A stretch of 64,000 bases of DNA from an uncultured Eubacteriales bacterium. GTDB taxonomy: Bacteria > Bacillota > Clostridia > Oscillospirales > Acutalibacteraceae. Location: the NCBI GenBank assembly GCA_934477125.1, contig CAKSOL010000002.1:62001-126000 (forward strand), read 5' to 3'. Below, piece by piece: positions 16,188-25,106 of this stretch. Below the pieces are notes generated by a model. That model had not been told where the DNA came from, ran no database searches, and saw only the letters and a list, made by a program, of their open reading frames with translations. Numbering within the stretch: the stretch's first letter is position 1; each line of letters begins with the position of its first letter. The translations under genes and the position numbers were made by a program.

Positions 16188-18740
16188 ATGAAAAAAGCGT
16201 TTCCATTAAGAAAAAGGCTTTCCGCAGCGCTTGCGATTGTGCTATCGGTCGCTTGCTTTGCGGGAGCGGTCCCGGCGAATGCAACAGGTGAGTACTCATA
16301 CAGTCCGGTTGGTAACTACGGTACTTTTGAGGACTATATGTGGGGCATTGTGGACGATAGCGATAAGGCTTACGAGCTGAGCTTTGCCGCAGTTGACGGT
16401 GAGGTTGGAATTCCGGTTGCTACAAAGACCGGCAGCGACAGCGCATCGCCCTGGGCTAAGCTCTATACCCGGAAGATTTCACTTACCGCCGGCGCTGAAT
16501 ATCAGGTTTCCTTTAAAATTAAAAGCGCAGATGTAAACACCAACAGCAGATTTAAGCTTTTCGGCGTTAAATATGCCGCTGACGGCACACTTCCGTCGGA
16601 TCATAACATTACATTCAGCAATGTTAAAATCGACGGAAACAGCGCAGAGGAGGCGGCACTGTCTGAAAACTGGACAGATTATACCGCTGAATTTACGGTT
16701 GACTCAGCCGCTCCGTTAAATGAGTTCCGTATTTGGATTCCCGGCAATAAGGGTACTCAGATAACAGTTAAGAGCTTTGATGTAAAGCAGATTACCGAGC
16801 AGACGGTTTATAAAGACATTGCCTGTTTAGACGATGCCTGGAAGTTTACAGCGGAGGGAGGATATTCTCAGGGCTATAATAATGCCAATGAGGACGGCAG
16901 TAAAATTGAAATCGTTGAAGAAGGCTGCGATGATATTGGTGCAATACATTTCTATAAGGAAAATGCAAACCATAACGAAGCGCGCATATGCTTTAATATA
17001 CAACATAGTCTGACATATACATATGAACTCGGCACGGAATTTGTTTTTGAGGCAAATGTTAAGGGTACTGTGGCTAATAACGGAGACAATTTCAAGTTTC
17101 TGTTAGGAGGAACACAACAGCCTTGGTTAAATGATGACGGAACGGAAGGCGATTGGGTATTTAGCTATTCCAAAGATGTAGATAACGGATGGACTACTAT
17201 AAGGAAGAGCTTTAAACGCAATACCGCAGGTCATATTTATTTCACAATAAAAACCGGCGGATATACCGTGGCTGACTTATATATAGATAATATAAAAATT
17301 TATGTAAAGTCGGATGAAACAAAGACAAATTTGTTGTCTGGCGGCGATTTCTATAAAACCACTCCTGCAACAACACTTGACGGTTGGAAGCGTAACGAAG
17401 GTGCAAACCCGCTTTGGGCAAATGTCTATTATAATCCCGGTTATGATGATTTTAAGGTTGAAGTGGCAGACGAAGGCTGCAACAGCGGAGGCGCAGTACA
17501 TTTTCTCAAGAAAAAAGCATATTTTTTCGATAATAATACAGGTGCAAAATCCGCCCGAATTGTAAACTTTGTCGATGCTGAAACTATGTCAAAATTCGAC
17601 GTGGGAACAAAATTTGTTTTTAAAGCTGACTTCAAAGGCAGTGTAGCTGACGAAGATCCGCTGAAGGTTACTTTTGAAGGCAGCAGCGGAACATACACAT
17701 GGGATGATACAGCCGGTCTTAATTACCATGACCTGAAAATTAACACATCCGGATGGGAAAGCAAAGAATTTGAATTTACTATGACCGAAAAGGGGCATAT
17801 GTTCTTTGTTATAAGAACCGGCGGATTTTCAATAGCCGACCTGTATATTGATAATGTACAGATTTATGCTATAAATGACCCTGGAACCAATCTTATCTCT
17901 AACAGCACGTTCTGTGAGACAGAGTCGGTTGTAAGCGACAGCAGCGCTATCGACAACAGCGAGTTTAAGGTAACTAATATTCCGGGATACGATATAGGTA
18001 TGCTGGCAAAAGACGGTACAAACGCTTATGCCGTTCCCGGCGGCTCACGTGATGGCTCGACTGCTTTGAAAATAACCTCAACCGGAGTTGAAGCTTATTT
18101 CCAGACCAAGGGTGACGAAACGTTTGACGATGATTTGTCAAAGGGAAAAATTGCGCTTGTTAAGGGAGATATTGCTGTTAAGGCAAGCGGATATTTCAAG
18201 GAGCTTGACGGCAGCAGCTCTAAGGCTGAGCCTAAGGTATGGTTCGGATTGGGTAAAAATTTGAAAATAGGCACCAAAACAGGCAGTTCGGTGGGCTCGC
18301 ATTATAAGAGCCCAAGTGACCGTTATGATACCGAAGTATTTGAAACTCTTGCTGACGGCTGGGTAAGATTTGAAATGACCCTTAATGATACTCTCCTTAA
18401 AAAGGCTAACAGCTCATTATCCGATGTCGGACGTGTAAGAGTTATGTGCGGTGTTGACGCCGATGACAGCAAGACAACATACGGCGCGGCATTGTTTGAC
18501 GACATTAAGGTTGAAATAATCTCGCAGTATGCCGCCGGAGATACCAACGGCGATGACAGCATAGATATCCGCGACCTCGTACATATGAAGCGTTATGCCG
18601 CCGGAGCGGTGAAGTTCACCGAAATGACCCGCGGCACATGGCTCTCCGATATCGGCTATGATGAAAGTCCCTCAGTTACAAACGAGCTTGTCGCTATGCG
18701 CAAATTCCTGGTAGGAGCTGCTTCTGAATACTGCAAATAA
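16188..18740 (+). CDS. Secreted dockerin protein with tandem binding modules, no catalytic domain recognised
   Basis: An 850-residue secreted protein. I chose ATG 16188 because TTGGAGG lies 7 bases upstream and it starts the signal peptide (KKAFPLRKRLSAALAI, cleavage near VPANA); the longer open frame has no such support. An N-terminal CBM-like module (about 35-210) is followed by two modules of the family shared with the two other large proteins of this locus; they end VADLYIDNIKIY and IADLYIDNVQIY. A further beta-sandwich module comes next, and a C-terminal dockerin begins AAGDTNGDDSIDIRDLVHMK. Its second Ca-binding repeat is degenerate (WLSDIGYDESPSVTNE). I see no enzyme domain, so it may be a binding or scaffold-attached accessory protein. 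A 91-bp gap with small hairpins separates it from the previous gene. Confidence 0.8.
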   Translation: MKKAFPLRKRLSAALAIVLSVACFAGAVPANATGEYSYSPVGNYGTFEDYMWGIVDDSDKAYELSFAAVDGEVGIPVATKTGSDSASPWAKLYTRKISLTAGAEYQVSFKIKSADVNTNSRFKLFGVKYAADGTLPSDHNITFSNVKIDGNSAEEAALSENWTDYTAEFTVDSAAPLNEFRIWIPGNKGTQITVKSFDVKQITEQTVYKDIACLDDAWKFTAEGGYSQGYNNANEDGSKIEIVEEGCDDIGAIHFYKENANHNEARICFNIQHSLTYTYELGTEFVFEANVKGTVANNGDNFKFLLGGTQQPWLNDDGTEGDWVFSYSKDVDNGWTTIRKSFKRNTAGHIYFTIKTGGYTVADLYIDNIKIYVKSDETKTNLLSGGDFYKTTPATTLDGWKRNEGANPLWANVYYNPGYDDFKVEVADEGCNSGGAVHFLKKKAYFFDNNTGAKSARIVNFVDAETMSKFDVGTKFVFKADFKGSVADEDPLKVTFEGSSGTYTWDDTAGLNYHDLKINTSGWESKEFEFTMTEKGHMFFVIRTGGFSIADLYIDNVQIYAINDPGTNLISNSTFCETESVVSDSSAIDNSEFKVTNIPGYDIGMLAKDGTNAYAVPGGSRDGSTALKITSTGVEAYFQTKGDETFDDDLSKGKIALVKGDIAVKASGYFKELDGSSSKAEPKVWFGLGKNLKIGTKTGSSVGSHYKSPSDRYDTEVFETLADGWVRFEMTLNDTLLKKANSSLSDVGRVRVMCGVDADDSKTTYGAALFDDIKVEIISQYAAGDTNGDDSIDIRDLVHMKRYAAGAVKFTEMTRGTWLSDIGYDESPSVTNELVAMRKFLVGAASEYCK

Positions 18741-18770
18741 GCGGCTGACCGTAAAATTTTTTCAGACCGT

Positions 18771-18930
18771 TATCTTCTCCCGTAACAGGAGAAGCGGTGC
18801 GGCAGGAGCCGCCTTTATGCGGGAAGAAATGATGTTAATGTCAGGTATTTCTTCCTGATGTCCCATTTATAGGGCTGCCGAGTCAGGGTGGCGTTGCATT
18901 TATGCAATTAAACCTTGACAAGGCAGCCTT
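18771..18930 (+). ncRNA. Run of hairpins before the GH78-like gene (structured RNA or terminator)
   Basis: The 250-bp gap between the dockerin gene and the GH78-like gene holds consecutive inverted repeats: CTTCTCC/GGAGAAG (18774-18794), GCGGC/GCCGC (18799-18812), GGAAGAAAT/ATTTCTTCC (18822-18855), and a long composite stem at 18871-18930. In the last, GGCTGCC pairs with GGCAGCC, GTCAGGGT with ACCTTGAC (one G-U), and an inner TTGCA...TGCAA closes a 4-base loop. The tail CTTATTTAAG is only mildly U-rich. It could be a terminator, a regulatory leader or a small RNA; I do not recognise a known family. Confidence 0.5.
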
Positions 18931-18990
18931 ATTTAAGTTAAACTATTTGAATGGAAAATATACCTTGATTTTATTAAGGATGGGATAAAT

Positions 18991-20487
18991 ATGCAAAATA
19001 AATCAGAAAAATATAAAAGAGAACTGAAGCATACGCGTGCAGAACCGACGGCATTGGTTGAGGTCTGCGCGGAAAAAACAGCTTTTCAGGGCTGGGAGGT
19101 TAAAAAAATCTCCGATATTTCCTTTCCGCTGACTCTCGAAAAGGAGGAGCTTATAATTGATTTCGGAAATCATTATACCGGCTATCTCAATATCGAGCTT
19201 GAGGGAACACCAGAGCATATACCGGACTCTCCGACAAATATCGCCTTTTCCTTTGCAGAAATGCCGATAGAGCTTGCCGAAACAGCGAAGGACAGCGAAA
19301 ATTCGCTTTCTGTCGGCTGGCTGCAAAACGATTTTAAAACAATAGCCTTTATGCCTTATAAGGGCAGTCTTGAGAGACGCTATTCGTTTAGATATTTGAA
19401 GCTGAGACGGACGGACTCGGTGCGTTTTTCAATAAGAATAACCGCACTTTATATTGACGCTGTTTCGGCGGTAAGCCTTAAAGACGCGTTGCCGCTTGAA
19501 GCTGATGATGCCGAGCTTGCCGCAATCGACCGCATATGCGTTAATACTCTTAAGGAATGTGAACAGGATGTTTTTGAGGACGGTCCTAAGCGCGACCGCC
19601 GTCTCTGGATAGGGGATTTGCGCTTGCAGGCGTTAGTAGATTACGTTACGTTCCGCAATATTGACCTTATAAAACGCTGTGTCTATCTTTTTGCCGAGCA
19701 TCGCAACGATAAAGGACTTGTGGCTCCATGCGTTTTTCCCGATACTCCGCCTTATGCCGACCAATGGATTTTTCTTGATTATTCACTTTGCATCATACTG
19801 TGCCTTGCTGATTACCTTGAAAACACAGGAGACCGTTCTCTGCCTGAGGAGCTTTACGGTATCGCATTGAAGCAGGTTGAATATACCGACAGTGTTTTTG
19901 ACCGCAGAAGCGGCAGAATAAACGAGGGATTTTTTATAGACCACGGTAATTACGACCGCAGCACGGCAGCTCTCGGATATTTTGCTTATGTGCTGCGAAG
20001 TATGATTGATTTGTCCGAAAAGCTCGGTAAACCGACCGGGAAATTCAGAGAAATCCTTGCCGATGTCAATTCTGCGCTGCTTTCAAAAAGAAACGCCGAA
20101 ACCGGACTTTTTGAAGCGGAAAACGGTGAAATTTCCTGGCAGTCGCAGGTATGGGCGGCGCTTTCGGGCGCGCTTGATACCGCTGCGGCGCGTGTTCTGC
20201 TTGAAAAAACCGCTGAATATAACCCTGAAATACATATGTCCTCTCCGTTTATGACTCATTATTATTTAGAGGCTCTTTGCTCCTGCAATGAAGAGAAAAA
20301 GGCGTTTGAATATATTAAAAGCTACTGGGGAGCCATAATAAACGCAGGCTTTGACTGCTGCCCGGAATGCTTTGATATAACAAATGATAGGGTAACGCCG
20401 TATTCCAATCCGGTGCTTAACAGCGCCTGCCATGCCTGGAGCTGTACTCCGAGCCTATGGATAAGAAAATTCAGCGGGAAAATATAA
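18991..20487 (+). CDS. Alpha-L-rhamnosidase-like (GH78-type) six-hairpin glycosidase, probably cytosolic
   Basis: A 498-residue protein without signal peptide or membrane segment. The start is ATG 18991 with AAGGA about 10 bases upstream. The N-terminal third is beta-rich, with strands around FGNHYTGYLNIELEG. From about residue 165 an alpha/alpha-barrel begins with the GH78-like signature CEQDVFEDGPKRDRRLWIGD, then aromatic motifs such as YADQWIFLDYS, and a C-terminal part with SACHAWSCTPSLW. Bacterial GH78 enzymes release terminal alpha-L-rhamnose, but the family includes divergent members, so exact specificity is uncertain. With the downstream trehalase-family gene (15 bases later to the open frame, 30 to the chosen start) it would process imported oligosaccharides. 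Rhamnose-containing pectin or arabinogalactan side chains are possible substrates by inference. Confidence 0.75.
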   Translation: MQNKSEKYKRELKHTRAEPTALVEVCAEKTAFQGWEVKKISDISFPLTLEKEELIIDFGNHYTGYLNIELEGTPEHIPDSPTNIAFSFAEMPIELAETAKDSENSLSVGWLQNDFKTIAFMPYKGSLERRYSFRYLKLRRTDSVRFSIRITALYIDAVSAVSLKDALPLEADDAELAAIDRICVNTLKECEQDVFEDGPKRDRRLWIGDLRLQALVDYVTFRNIDLIKRCVYLFAEHRNDKGLVAPCVFPDTPPYADQWIFLDYSLCIILCLADYLENTGDRSLPEELYGIALKQVEYTDSVFDRRSGRINEGFFIDHGNYDRSTAALGYFAYVLRSMIDLSEKLGKPTGKFREILADVNSALLSKRNAETGLFEAENGEISWQSQVWAALSGALDTAAARVLLEKTAEYNPEIHMSSPFMTHYYLEALCSCNEEKKAFEYIKSYWGAIINAGFDCCPECFDITNDRVTPYSNPVLNSACHAWSCTPSLWIRKFSGKI

Positions 20488-20517
20488 ATTTTATCTAACG
20501 GTATGGGGAAAAAGCAA

Positions 20518-21990
20518 ATGAATAAAATTTACAGTTATAATAAGGACAGACTTCCGCGGCCTGTCCTTTCGGAGCACTCAGAATGGATAGAGCTTTATGA
20601 CTGCGCCTGGAAAACCGCATTTAAAAATATCGATTATATCAATAAGCCGAACTGGAAACCTCAGCTTACCTGCTATCCGGGAATAGGGGTAATCTGGCAA
20701 TGGGATTCCTGCTTTATGACTCTTATTACCAATTATTCCAACGGTGAGCTTTCGGCGTTTAATAACCTTGATAATCTTTACCGTCTTCAGCGTCCGCAGG
20801 ACGGATATATTTCAATGGCTTACAGGATAGAGAGCGAATCCGAGGCATATGATAAGGGAAGAATAAATCCTCCGCTTTATGCCTGGGCGGAATGGGAGCA
20901 TTATGCCGTTACAGGCGACAGCTCGCGCTTTGAAACGGTGCTGCCGAAAATCGAGGCGCTGTATTGCTATATTGAAAAGAACCACAGGCGCTCATCCGGA
21001 CTTTACTGGTTTAACGATACCGGGTCGTCCGGAATGGATAATTCTCCGAGAGGGGAGTATCCGTCGGCAAATCTTGACGGCAGCGGAGTGTGTCATATCG
21101 ACCTTGCCTGTCAGCAGTCCCTGAGTGCTGCGGCGCTCGGCAATATGTTTTCAGTAACCGGAGATACCGAAAAAGCTGAATATTACAGGCAGGAGAACAA
21201 ACGAATAAACTCTCTTATAAATAGGTATCACTGGAACGAAAAAACAGGCTTTTATTATGACTTTTTCAGCCGCTCGGAGGCGGAGCAGAGGGTTAAGCTT
21301 ATAAATACGAAAACGGTTGCCGCCGCATGGACTATGCTTTGCGGCGCTGCTGAGGGAGAGCGCTTTAATAGAGTTCTTGAGCATTTTATGAACCCTGATG
21401 AATTTAATACGCTGATACCGTTTGCCTCGCTTTCGCGGGATGATTTGAACTATGACCCCAAGGGCGGATATTGGCTCGGAGGGGCTTGGCCGCCCGTCGA
21501 TTATGTTATTCTCAGAGCTATGGAAAATCACGGTTTCGGCGAAATTGCGAAAAACGCGGCGGAAAAGATACTGGGCGGAATGTATCGGGTTTACAGCAGC
21601 TCGGAATACGGCGGGATATGGGAAACCTACTCTCCTGAGGAATATAAGCCGGCAACAACCGAAAACGGTGAATTGTGCAAATCCGATTTTGTCGGCTGGG
21701 GAGGCCTTATTCCGGTAACATCGCTTATCGAAAACGTAATAGGCTTTAAATTCGACGCTCCTGCAAATACGGTTGAATTTAATATTTCCGGCAGAGGGGA
21801 TATCGGTATTGAAAATATGATTTTTGCCGGAGGGAAAATTTCCATCGTCGTAAGAGGATATGATCCGTCTGTCGGCAGCGGAAGGCTGCATATAAGTACG
21901 GAAAACCCGTTTGTTTTAAAGCTGAACCTTTCGTCCGGAAAATCAGCTGAAATTAAGGTAAACCCTAGCGAGAGCGTAATCAAATTATAA
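20518..21990 (+). CDS. Trehalase-family (GH37/GH63-like) glycosidase, probably cytosolic
   Basis: A 490-residue alpha/alpha-toroid glycosidase with no signal peptide. ATG 20518 fits the GGGGAA at 20505-20510; the in-frame ATG at 20503 has no Shine-Dalgarno. Typical motifs are IWQWDSCFM near residue 60, QDGYISMAY, NDTGSSGMDNSPR, the helix-turn motif KTGFYYDF, GGYWLGGAWPPVDY and GGIWETYSPE near the C-terminus. Trp-Asp in the first motif and Asp/Glu in the later ones match the general pattern of GH37/GH63-type inverting hydrolases, but I cannot assign the catalytic pair or the sugar. It pairs with the upstream GH78-like gene at the end of the glycan locus, which ends in a strong hairpin. Confidence 0.72.
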   Translation: MNKIYSYNKDRLPRPVLSEHSEWIELYDCAWKTAFKNIDYINKPNWKPQLTCYPGIGVIWQWDSCFMTLITNYSNGELSAFNNLDNLYRLQRPQDGYISMAYRIESESEAYDKGRINPPLYAWAEWEHYAVTGDSSRFETVLPKIEALYCYIEKNHRRSSGLYWFNDTGSSGMDNSPRGEYPSANLDGSGVCHIDLACQQSLSAAALGNMFSVTGDTEKAEYYRQENKRINSLINRYHWNEKTGFYYDFFSRSEAEQRVKLINTKTVAAAWTMLCGAAEGERFNRVLEHFMNPDEFNTLIPFASLSRDDLNYDPKGGYWLGGAWPPVDYVILRAMENHGFGEIAKNAAEKILGGMYRVYSSSEYGGIWETYSPEEYKPATTENGELCKSDFVGWGGLIPVTSLIENVIGFKFDAPANTVEFNISGRGDIGIENMIFAGGKISIVVRGYDPSVGSGRLHISTENPFVLKLNLSSGKSAEIKVNPSESVIKL

Positions 21991-22005
21991 ATGACTTAAT
22001 TAGGA

Positions 22006-22055
22006 TACAGCAAACGTCACCCAAGACCTTTTGGTTTTGGGTGACGTTTGCTGTA
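22006..22055. terminator. Bidirectional hairpin between convergent glycosidase and lysC
   Basis: A 23-bp stem (TACAGCAAACGTCACCC paired to its complement, continuing with A-U and G-U pairs) surrounds a 4-base loop. It lies between the stops of two convergent genes and probably ends both transcripts, though flanking U-runs are short. Confidence 0.75.
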
Positions 22056-22068
22056 CTTGTTAAAATCC

Positions 22069-23277
22069 TTAAAGAATAAATTTATCGTGAACTGCCTGAA
22101 CCGCCTGATCGGCGTATTTTTCTTCTATAAGAACCGACGCTTTAATTTCGCTTGTCGATATCATCTGAATATTTATTCCTGCGTCGTAAAGAGCCTCGAA
22201 CATTTTTGAGGCGATGCCGGGATGGCTTTCCATACCCGCGCCGACTATTGAAATTTTTGCGCAGCTTGTATCGGTTACTATCTGATTGAAGTCTAAGATT
22301 CCGCTGATCGACTCTATCGCCTCAACAGCGTCCTTCTCCTGGTCGAGCGGCACGGTAAAGGTTATATCCTTCGTTCCGTCTCTGCCGACCGACTGAAGTA
22401 TTATATCAACGTTTATTTTATATTGCGCAAGCTTGTTGAACAGCTTGAAGGCTATTCCCGGCGTGTCCTTGAGTCCTATAACCGATATGCGCGCTACGTT
22501 AGTGTCCTTGGCAACGCCCCTGATAAGAGTCTTTTCCATTTTTACCGTCTCCTTAACTATTGTTCCGGGCTTGTGCTCCAAACTTGAAAGAACCTCAAGC
22601 TCAACATTATATTTCTTAGCCATTTCAACCGAACGGTTATTCAGCACCTGCGCGCCGAGCGACGCAAGCTCAAGCATTTCGTCGTATGCGATAATATCAA
22701 TTTTTTTCGCGGTTTTGACCTTTCGCGGGTCGGCTGTGTAAACTCCGTCAACATCGGTATATATCTGGCAGCGGTCCGCTTTCATAGCCGCCGCTATCGC
22801 AACCGCGCTCGTGTCTGAGCCGCCGCGGCCGAGGGTTGTAAGGTCATCGTATTTATTAAGCCCCTGGAAGCCTGCGACTATTATGATATTATGCTTTGAA
22901 AGCTCGGATTTCATCCGTTCGGTGTCTATGCTGTGTATTCTTGCAATGCCGTGGTGCGAGTCGGTATAAAAGCCTGCCTGCCAGCCGAGAAGCGATATAA
23001 CCGGACATCCGAGCTTTTCAACCGCCATTGCAAGCAGCGCTATCGACATTTCCTCTCCTGCGGCAAGCAGCATATCCATTTCGCGCTTTGAACCGCCCTC
23101 AGGGTTAATTTCCTTCGCCTTGGCTATAAGCTCGTCGGTCGTGTCGCCCTGCGCCGAAACAACAACAATAACGTCGTTTCCTTTTTTGTAATCGTCAATT
23201 ATTATGCCGGCAACATTGAATATGCGCTCGGCATTCGCAACGGATGAGCCGCCGAATTTTTTAACTATCAGTGCCAT
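22069..23277 (-). CDS. lysC: Aspartate kinase
   Basis: Phosphorylates L-aspartate, the first step toward lysine, threonine and methionine. The 402-residue product starts VKKFGGSSVANAERI, the standard kinase opening, then shows TLGRGGSDTSAVA and CQIYTDVDGVYTADPR, followed by two ACT domains (about 265-330 and 340-400) typical of feedback-controlled monofunctional enzymes. The length is normal for the family. ATG 23277 has a GGAGG site. It is the last gene of an ACT-hom-lysC operon, 22 bases after hom. Which amino acid inhibits it cannot be read from the sequence. Confidence 0.97.
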   Translation of the reverse strand: MALIVKKFGGSSVANAERIFNVAGIIIDDYKKGNDVIVVVSAQGDTTDELIAKAKEINPEGGSKREMDMLLAAGEEMSIALLAMAVEKLGCPVISLLGWQAGFYTDSHHGIARIHSIDTERMKSELSKHNIIIVAGFQGLNKYDDLTTLGRGGSDTSAVAIAAAMKADRCQIYTDVDGVYTADPRKVKTAKKIDIIAYDEMLELASLGAQVLNNRSVEMAKKYNVELEVLSSLEHKPGTIVKETVKMEKTLIRGVAKDTNVARISVIGLKDTPGIAFKLFNKLAQYKINVDIILQSVGRDGTKDITFTVPLDQEKDAVEAIESISGILDFNQIVTDTSCAKISIVGAGMESHPGIASKMFEALYDAGINIQMISTSEIKASVLIEEKYADQAVQAVHDKFIL

Positions 23278-23299
23278 ATATTAAAACCTCCGTTTTCCT

Positions 23300-24526
23300 T
23301 TAGGAAAGAGTGTGCATTACTTTTATGCTGTCGGCTTTGATTGAGGAAATACGCTCCCTTAACTGACTTTCAAGCCCCTCGTCGGTTATAAAAGCTATTT
23401 CGCCGCTGCGGCTGTTCTTGATTATGCCGTCCAAATCGGGGAACGCAACGGCAGAGCTTTCTATAAGTGAATCGTAGTCCGAGCTTTTAGCGTAAACATA
23501 AAGCCTTACTCTCAGGTCTGCCTCGGTAACATAGTCCGGACTGCCATCCTCCCAGAAAAGATATTTTCTGGCTGTAAGGTGCTTTGCGCAGTCAATAACG
23601 TCGGCAACAACGGCGCTTGCCGTCGGAGCTTTTCCTGCGCCTCTGCCGTAAAACATAACGTCGCCGGTTTCGTCTCCGTTGACCATTATCGCGTTGAAAA
23701 CTCCGTTTACATCGGATAAAATATTTTCCCGGCTTACAAGCGTCGGGCGAACCGAGGCGCAGATTTTGCCGCTTTCGAGCTTTTGCGCTCTGCCTATAAG
23801 CTTTATAACATAGCCTAAGCTGTCGGCGTATTCAACGTCGGTTGCCGTAATTCCGGTTATGCCTTCGGTTTTTACCTGTTCGGGATATACGTGCCTTCCA
23901 AAACCGAGAGAAGCGAGAATACATATTTTGCGGCAGGCGTCGTGACCCTCAATATCAGCAGTCGGGTCCTTTTCGGCATAACCCTTTTCCTGCGCCAGCC
24001 GTAAAGCGTCGTCAAAGCTCATGTTTTCCACTATCATTTTATTCAAAATGTAGTTTGTAGTTCCGTTCAGTATTCCGGTAACGGATTTGATTTCATTTGC
24101 GGCGAGACATTGCGCCATAGGCCGCAAAATCGGAATACCTCCTCCGACGCTCGCCTCAAACAGGAAATTGACATTATTTTCGGCGGCGATTGCGAGCAGC
24201 TCCGCGCCCTTTGCCGCAACAAGCTCCTTATTTGAGGTAACAACGCTCTTTCCTGCTTTTAACAGCGCCTTTTCAAAGCTGTAAGCAGGTTCTGTTCCTC
24301 CCATAGCCTCGGCAACTATTTTAATTTCCGGATCGTTTAGTATCGTATTAAAATCCTTTATAAACTTATCGGAATAGTCAAGCTGAGGAAAATCGCGCAG
24401 GTCGAGAATATATTTAACCTCAAGCTCATCCTTTATATGCTCTTTTATGCGGTCGGGATGCTTTATAAGTATTTCGGCAACTCCCGAGCCTACAACCCCG
24501 TGTCCCATTATTGCTGCATAAACCAT
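23300..24526 (-). CDS. hom: Homoserine dehydrogenase
   Basis: Reduces aspartate semialdehyde to homoserine, the branch point to threonine and methionine. The 408-residue product has an N-terminal Rossmann motif (GHGVVGSGVAEIL), the catalytic-domain motifs NGTTNYILNKM and YGRGAGKAPTASAV, and a C-terminal ACT region (about 330-405) for feedback control. The start ATG 24526 has AGGAGGT upstream. It lies 12 bases after the ACT-domain gene and upstream of lysC, so the first and third steps of the pathway are co-transcribed. thrC lies 24 kb away and thrB is not in the window. Confidence 0.97.
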   Translation of the reverse strand: MVYAAIMGHGVVGSGVAEILIKHPDRIKEHIKDELEVKYILDLRDFPQLDYSDKFIKDFNTILNDPEIKIVAEAMGGTEPAYSFEKALLKAGKSVVTSNKELVAAKGAELLAIAAENNVNFLFEASVGGGIPILRPMAQCLAANEIKSVTGILNGTTNYILNKMIVENMSFDDALRLAQEKGYAEKDPTADIEGHDACRKICILASLGFGRHVYPEQVKTEGITGITATDVEYADSLGYVIKLIGRAQKLESGKICASVRPTLVSRENILSDVNGVFNAIMVNGDETGDVMFYGRGAGKAPTASAVVADVIDCAKHLTARKYLFWEDGSPDYVTEADLRVRLYVYAKSSDYDSLIESSAVAFPDLDGIIKNSRSGEIAFITDEGLESQLRERISSIKADSIKVMHTLS

Positions 24527-24538
24527 TGTTTAAACCTC

Positions 24539-24967
24539 CTATACTGTTCTGACCGATATAACGCCGTCGGTTTGTCTTAACAGCTCAAGCATCCTATCGG
24601 CTGAAATGCGCATATGTCCGGCGTCGATAGTCAGCGAAACGGCGGCAATTCCGTCAACCGGCTTGCCCTGATTTACCGTTACCAGATTAGCTCCGTTTTC
24701 GTAAAGAACGGTCGTCATTGCTGAAAAAACACCCGCCTTATCCGAAAGGGAAACACTCAGATTTATGTTGCTTTCATTTTCTGCCGAGCCCGGAAAAACG
24801 CAGTCGCGGTATTTGTAAAACGCGCTGCGGGAAATACCTGCCTCCCGGATTGCCTGAGTTGCATTTGCGGCTTTTCCCTCCGCTAACAGCTGCTTTGCAA
24901 GCAGAACTCCGGCAAAAACCGGCGGCAGCGCCTTTTTGCTTACCAATACAAACTCGCTGTTTTGCAT
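24539..24967 (-). CDS. ACT-domain protein, UPF0735/PheB-like
   Basis: A 142-residue protein whose N-terminal half is helix-rich (SKKALPPVFAGVLLAKQLL, then ISRSAFYKYRDCVFP, which looks helix-turn-helix-like) and whose C-terminal half is one ACT domain (LSVSLSDKAGVFSAMTTVL, ending DGVISVRTV). UPF0735 proteins are thought to be amino-acid-responsive regulators and are often the first gene of hom or thr operons, as here. It starts at ATG 24967 with GGAGGA upstream and 33 bases from a consensus-like promoter. I infer a role in sensing a pathway amino acid; the exact ligand and target are unknown. Confidence 0.9.
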   Translation of the reverse strand: MQNSEFVLVSKKALPPVFAGVLLAKQLLAEGKAANATQAIREAGISRSAFYKYRDCVFPGSAENESNINLSVSLSDKAGVFSAMTTVLYENGANLVTVNQGKPVDGIAAVSLTIDAGHMRISADRMLELLRQTDGVISVRTV

Positions 24968-24999
24968 AACTGTCCTCCATAGACGAACGATTGTATTTA

Positions 25000-25028
25000 A
25001 TTATAATACACTTTTTCAAAATAATCAA
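25000..25028 (-). promoter_or_regulatory. Promoter of the ACT-hom-lysC operon
   Basis: On the minus strand TTGATT (25023-25028) is separated by 17 bp from TATAAT (25000-25005), 33 bp upstream of the ACT gene. This matches a sigma-A promoter at 10 of 12 positions. Confidence 0.75.
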
Positions 25029-25036
25029 CGAAAAAA

Positions 25037-25066
25037 TTGCGGTTTTTTTGGAAATAGTAATATTAT
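25037..25066 (+). promoter_or_regulatory. Putative promoter of the ytvI-like gene
   Basis: TTGCGG (25037-25042), an 18-bp spacer and TATTAT (25061-25066) lie 40 bp before the start codon. The -35 is only partly consensus. Confidence 0.45.
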
Positions 25067-25106
25067 ATGAGCATTGCATAAAAGCAGTTAAAGGCGGGGA
25101 TAAAAA

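Noticed and set aside
22006..22055. Mobile-element end or attachment site
   Set aside because: The palindrome lies between convergent genes with a 4-base loop and no transposase or target duplication nearby; a terminator is simpler.
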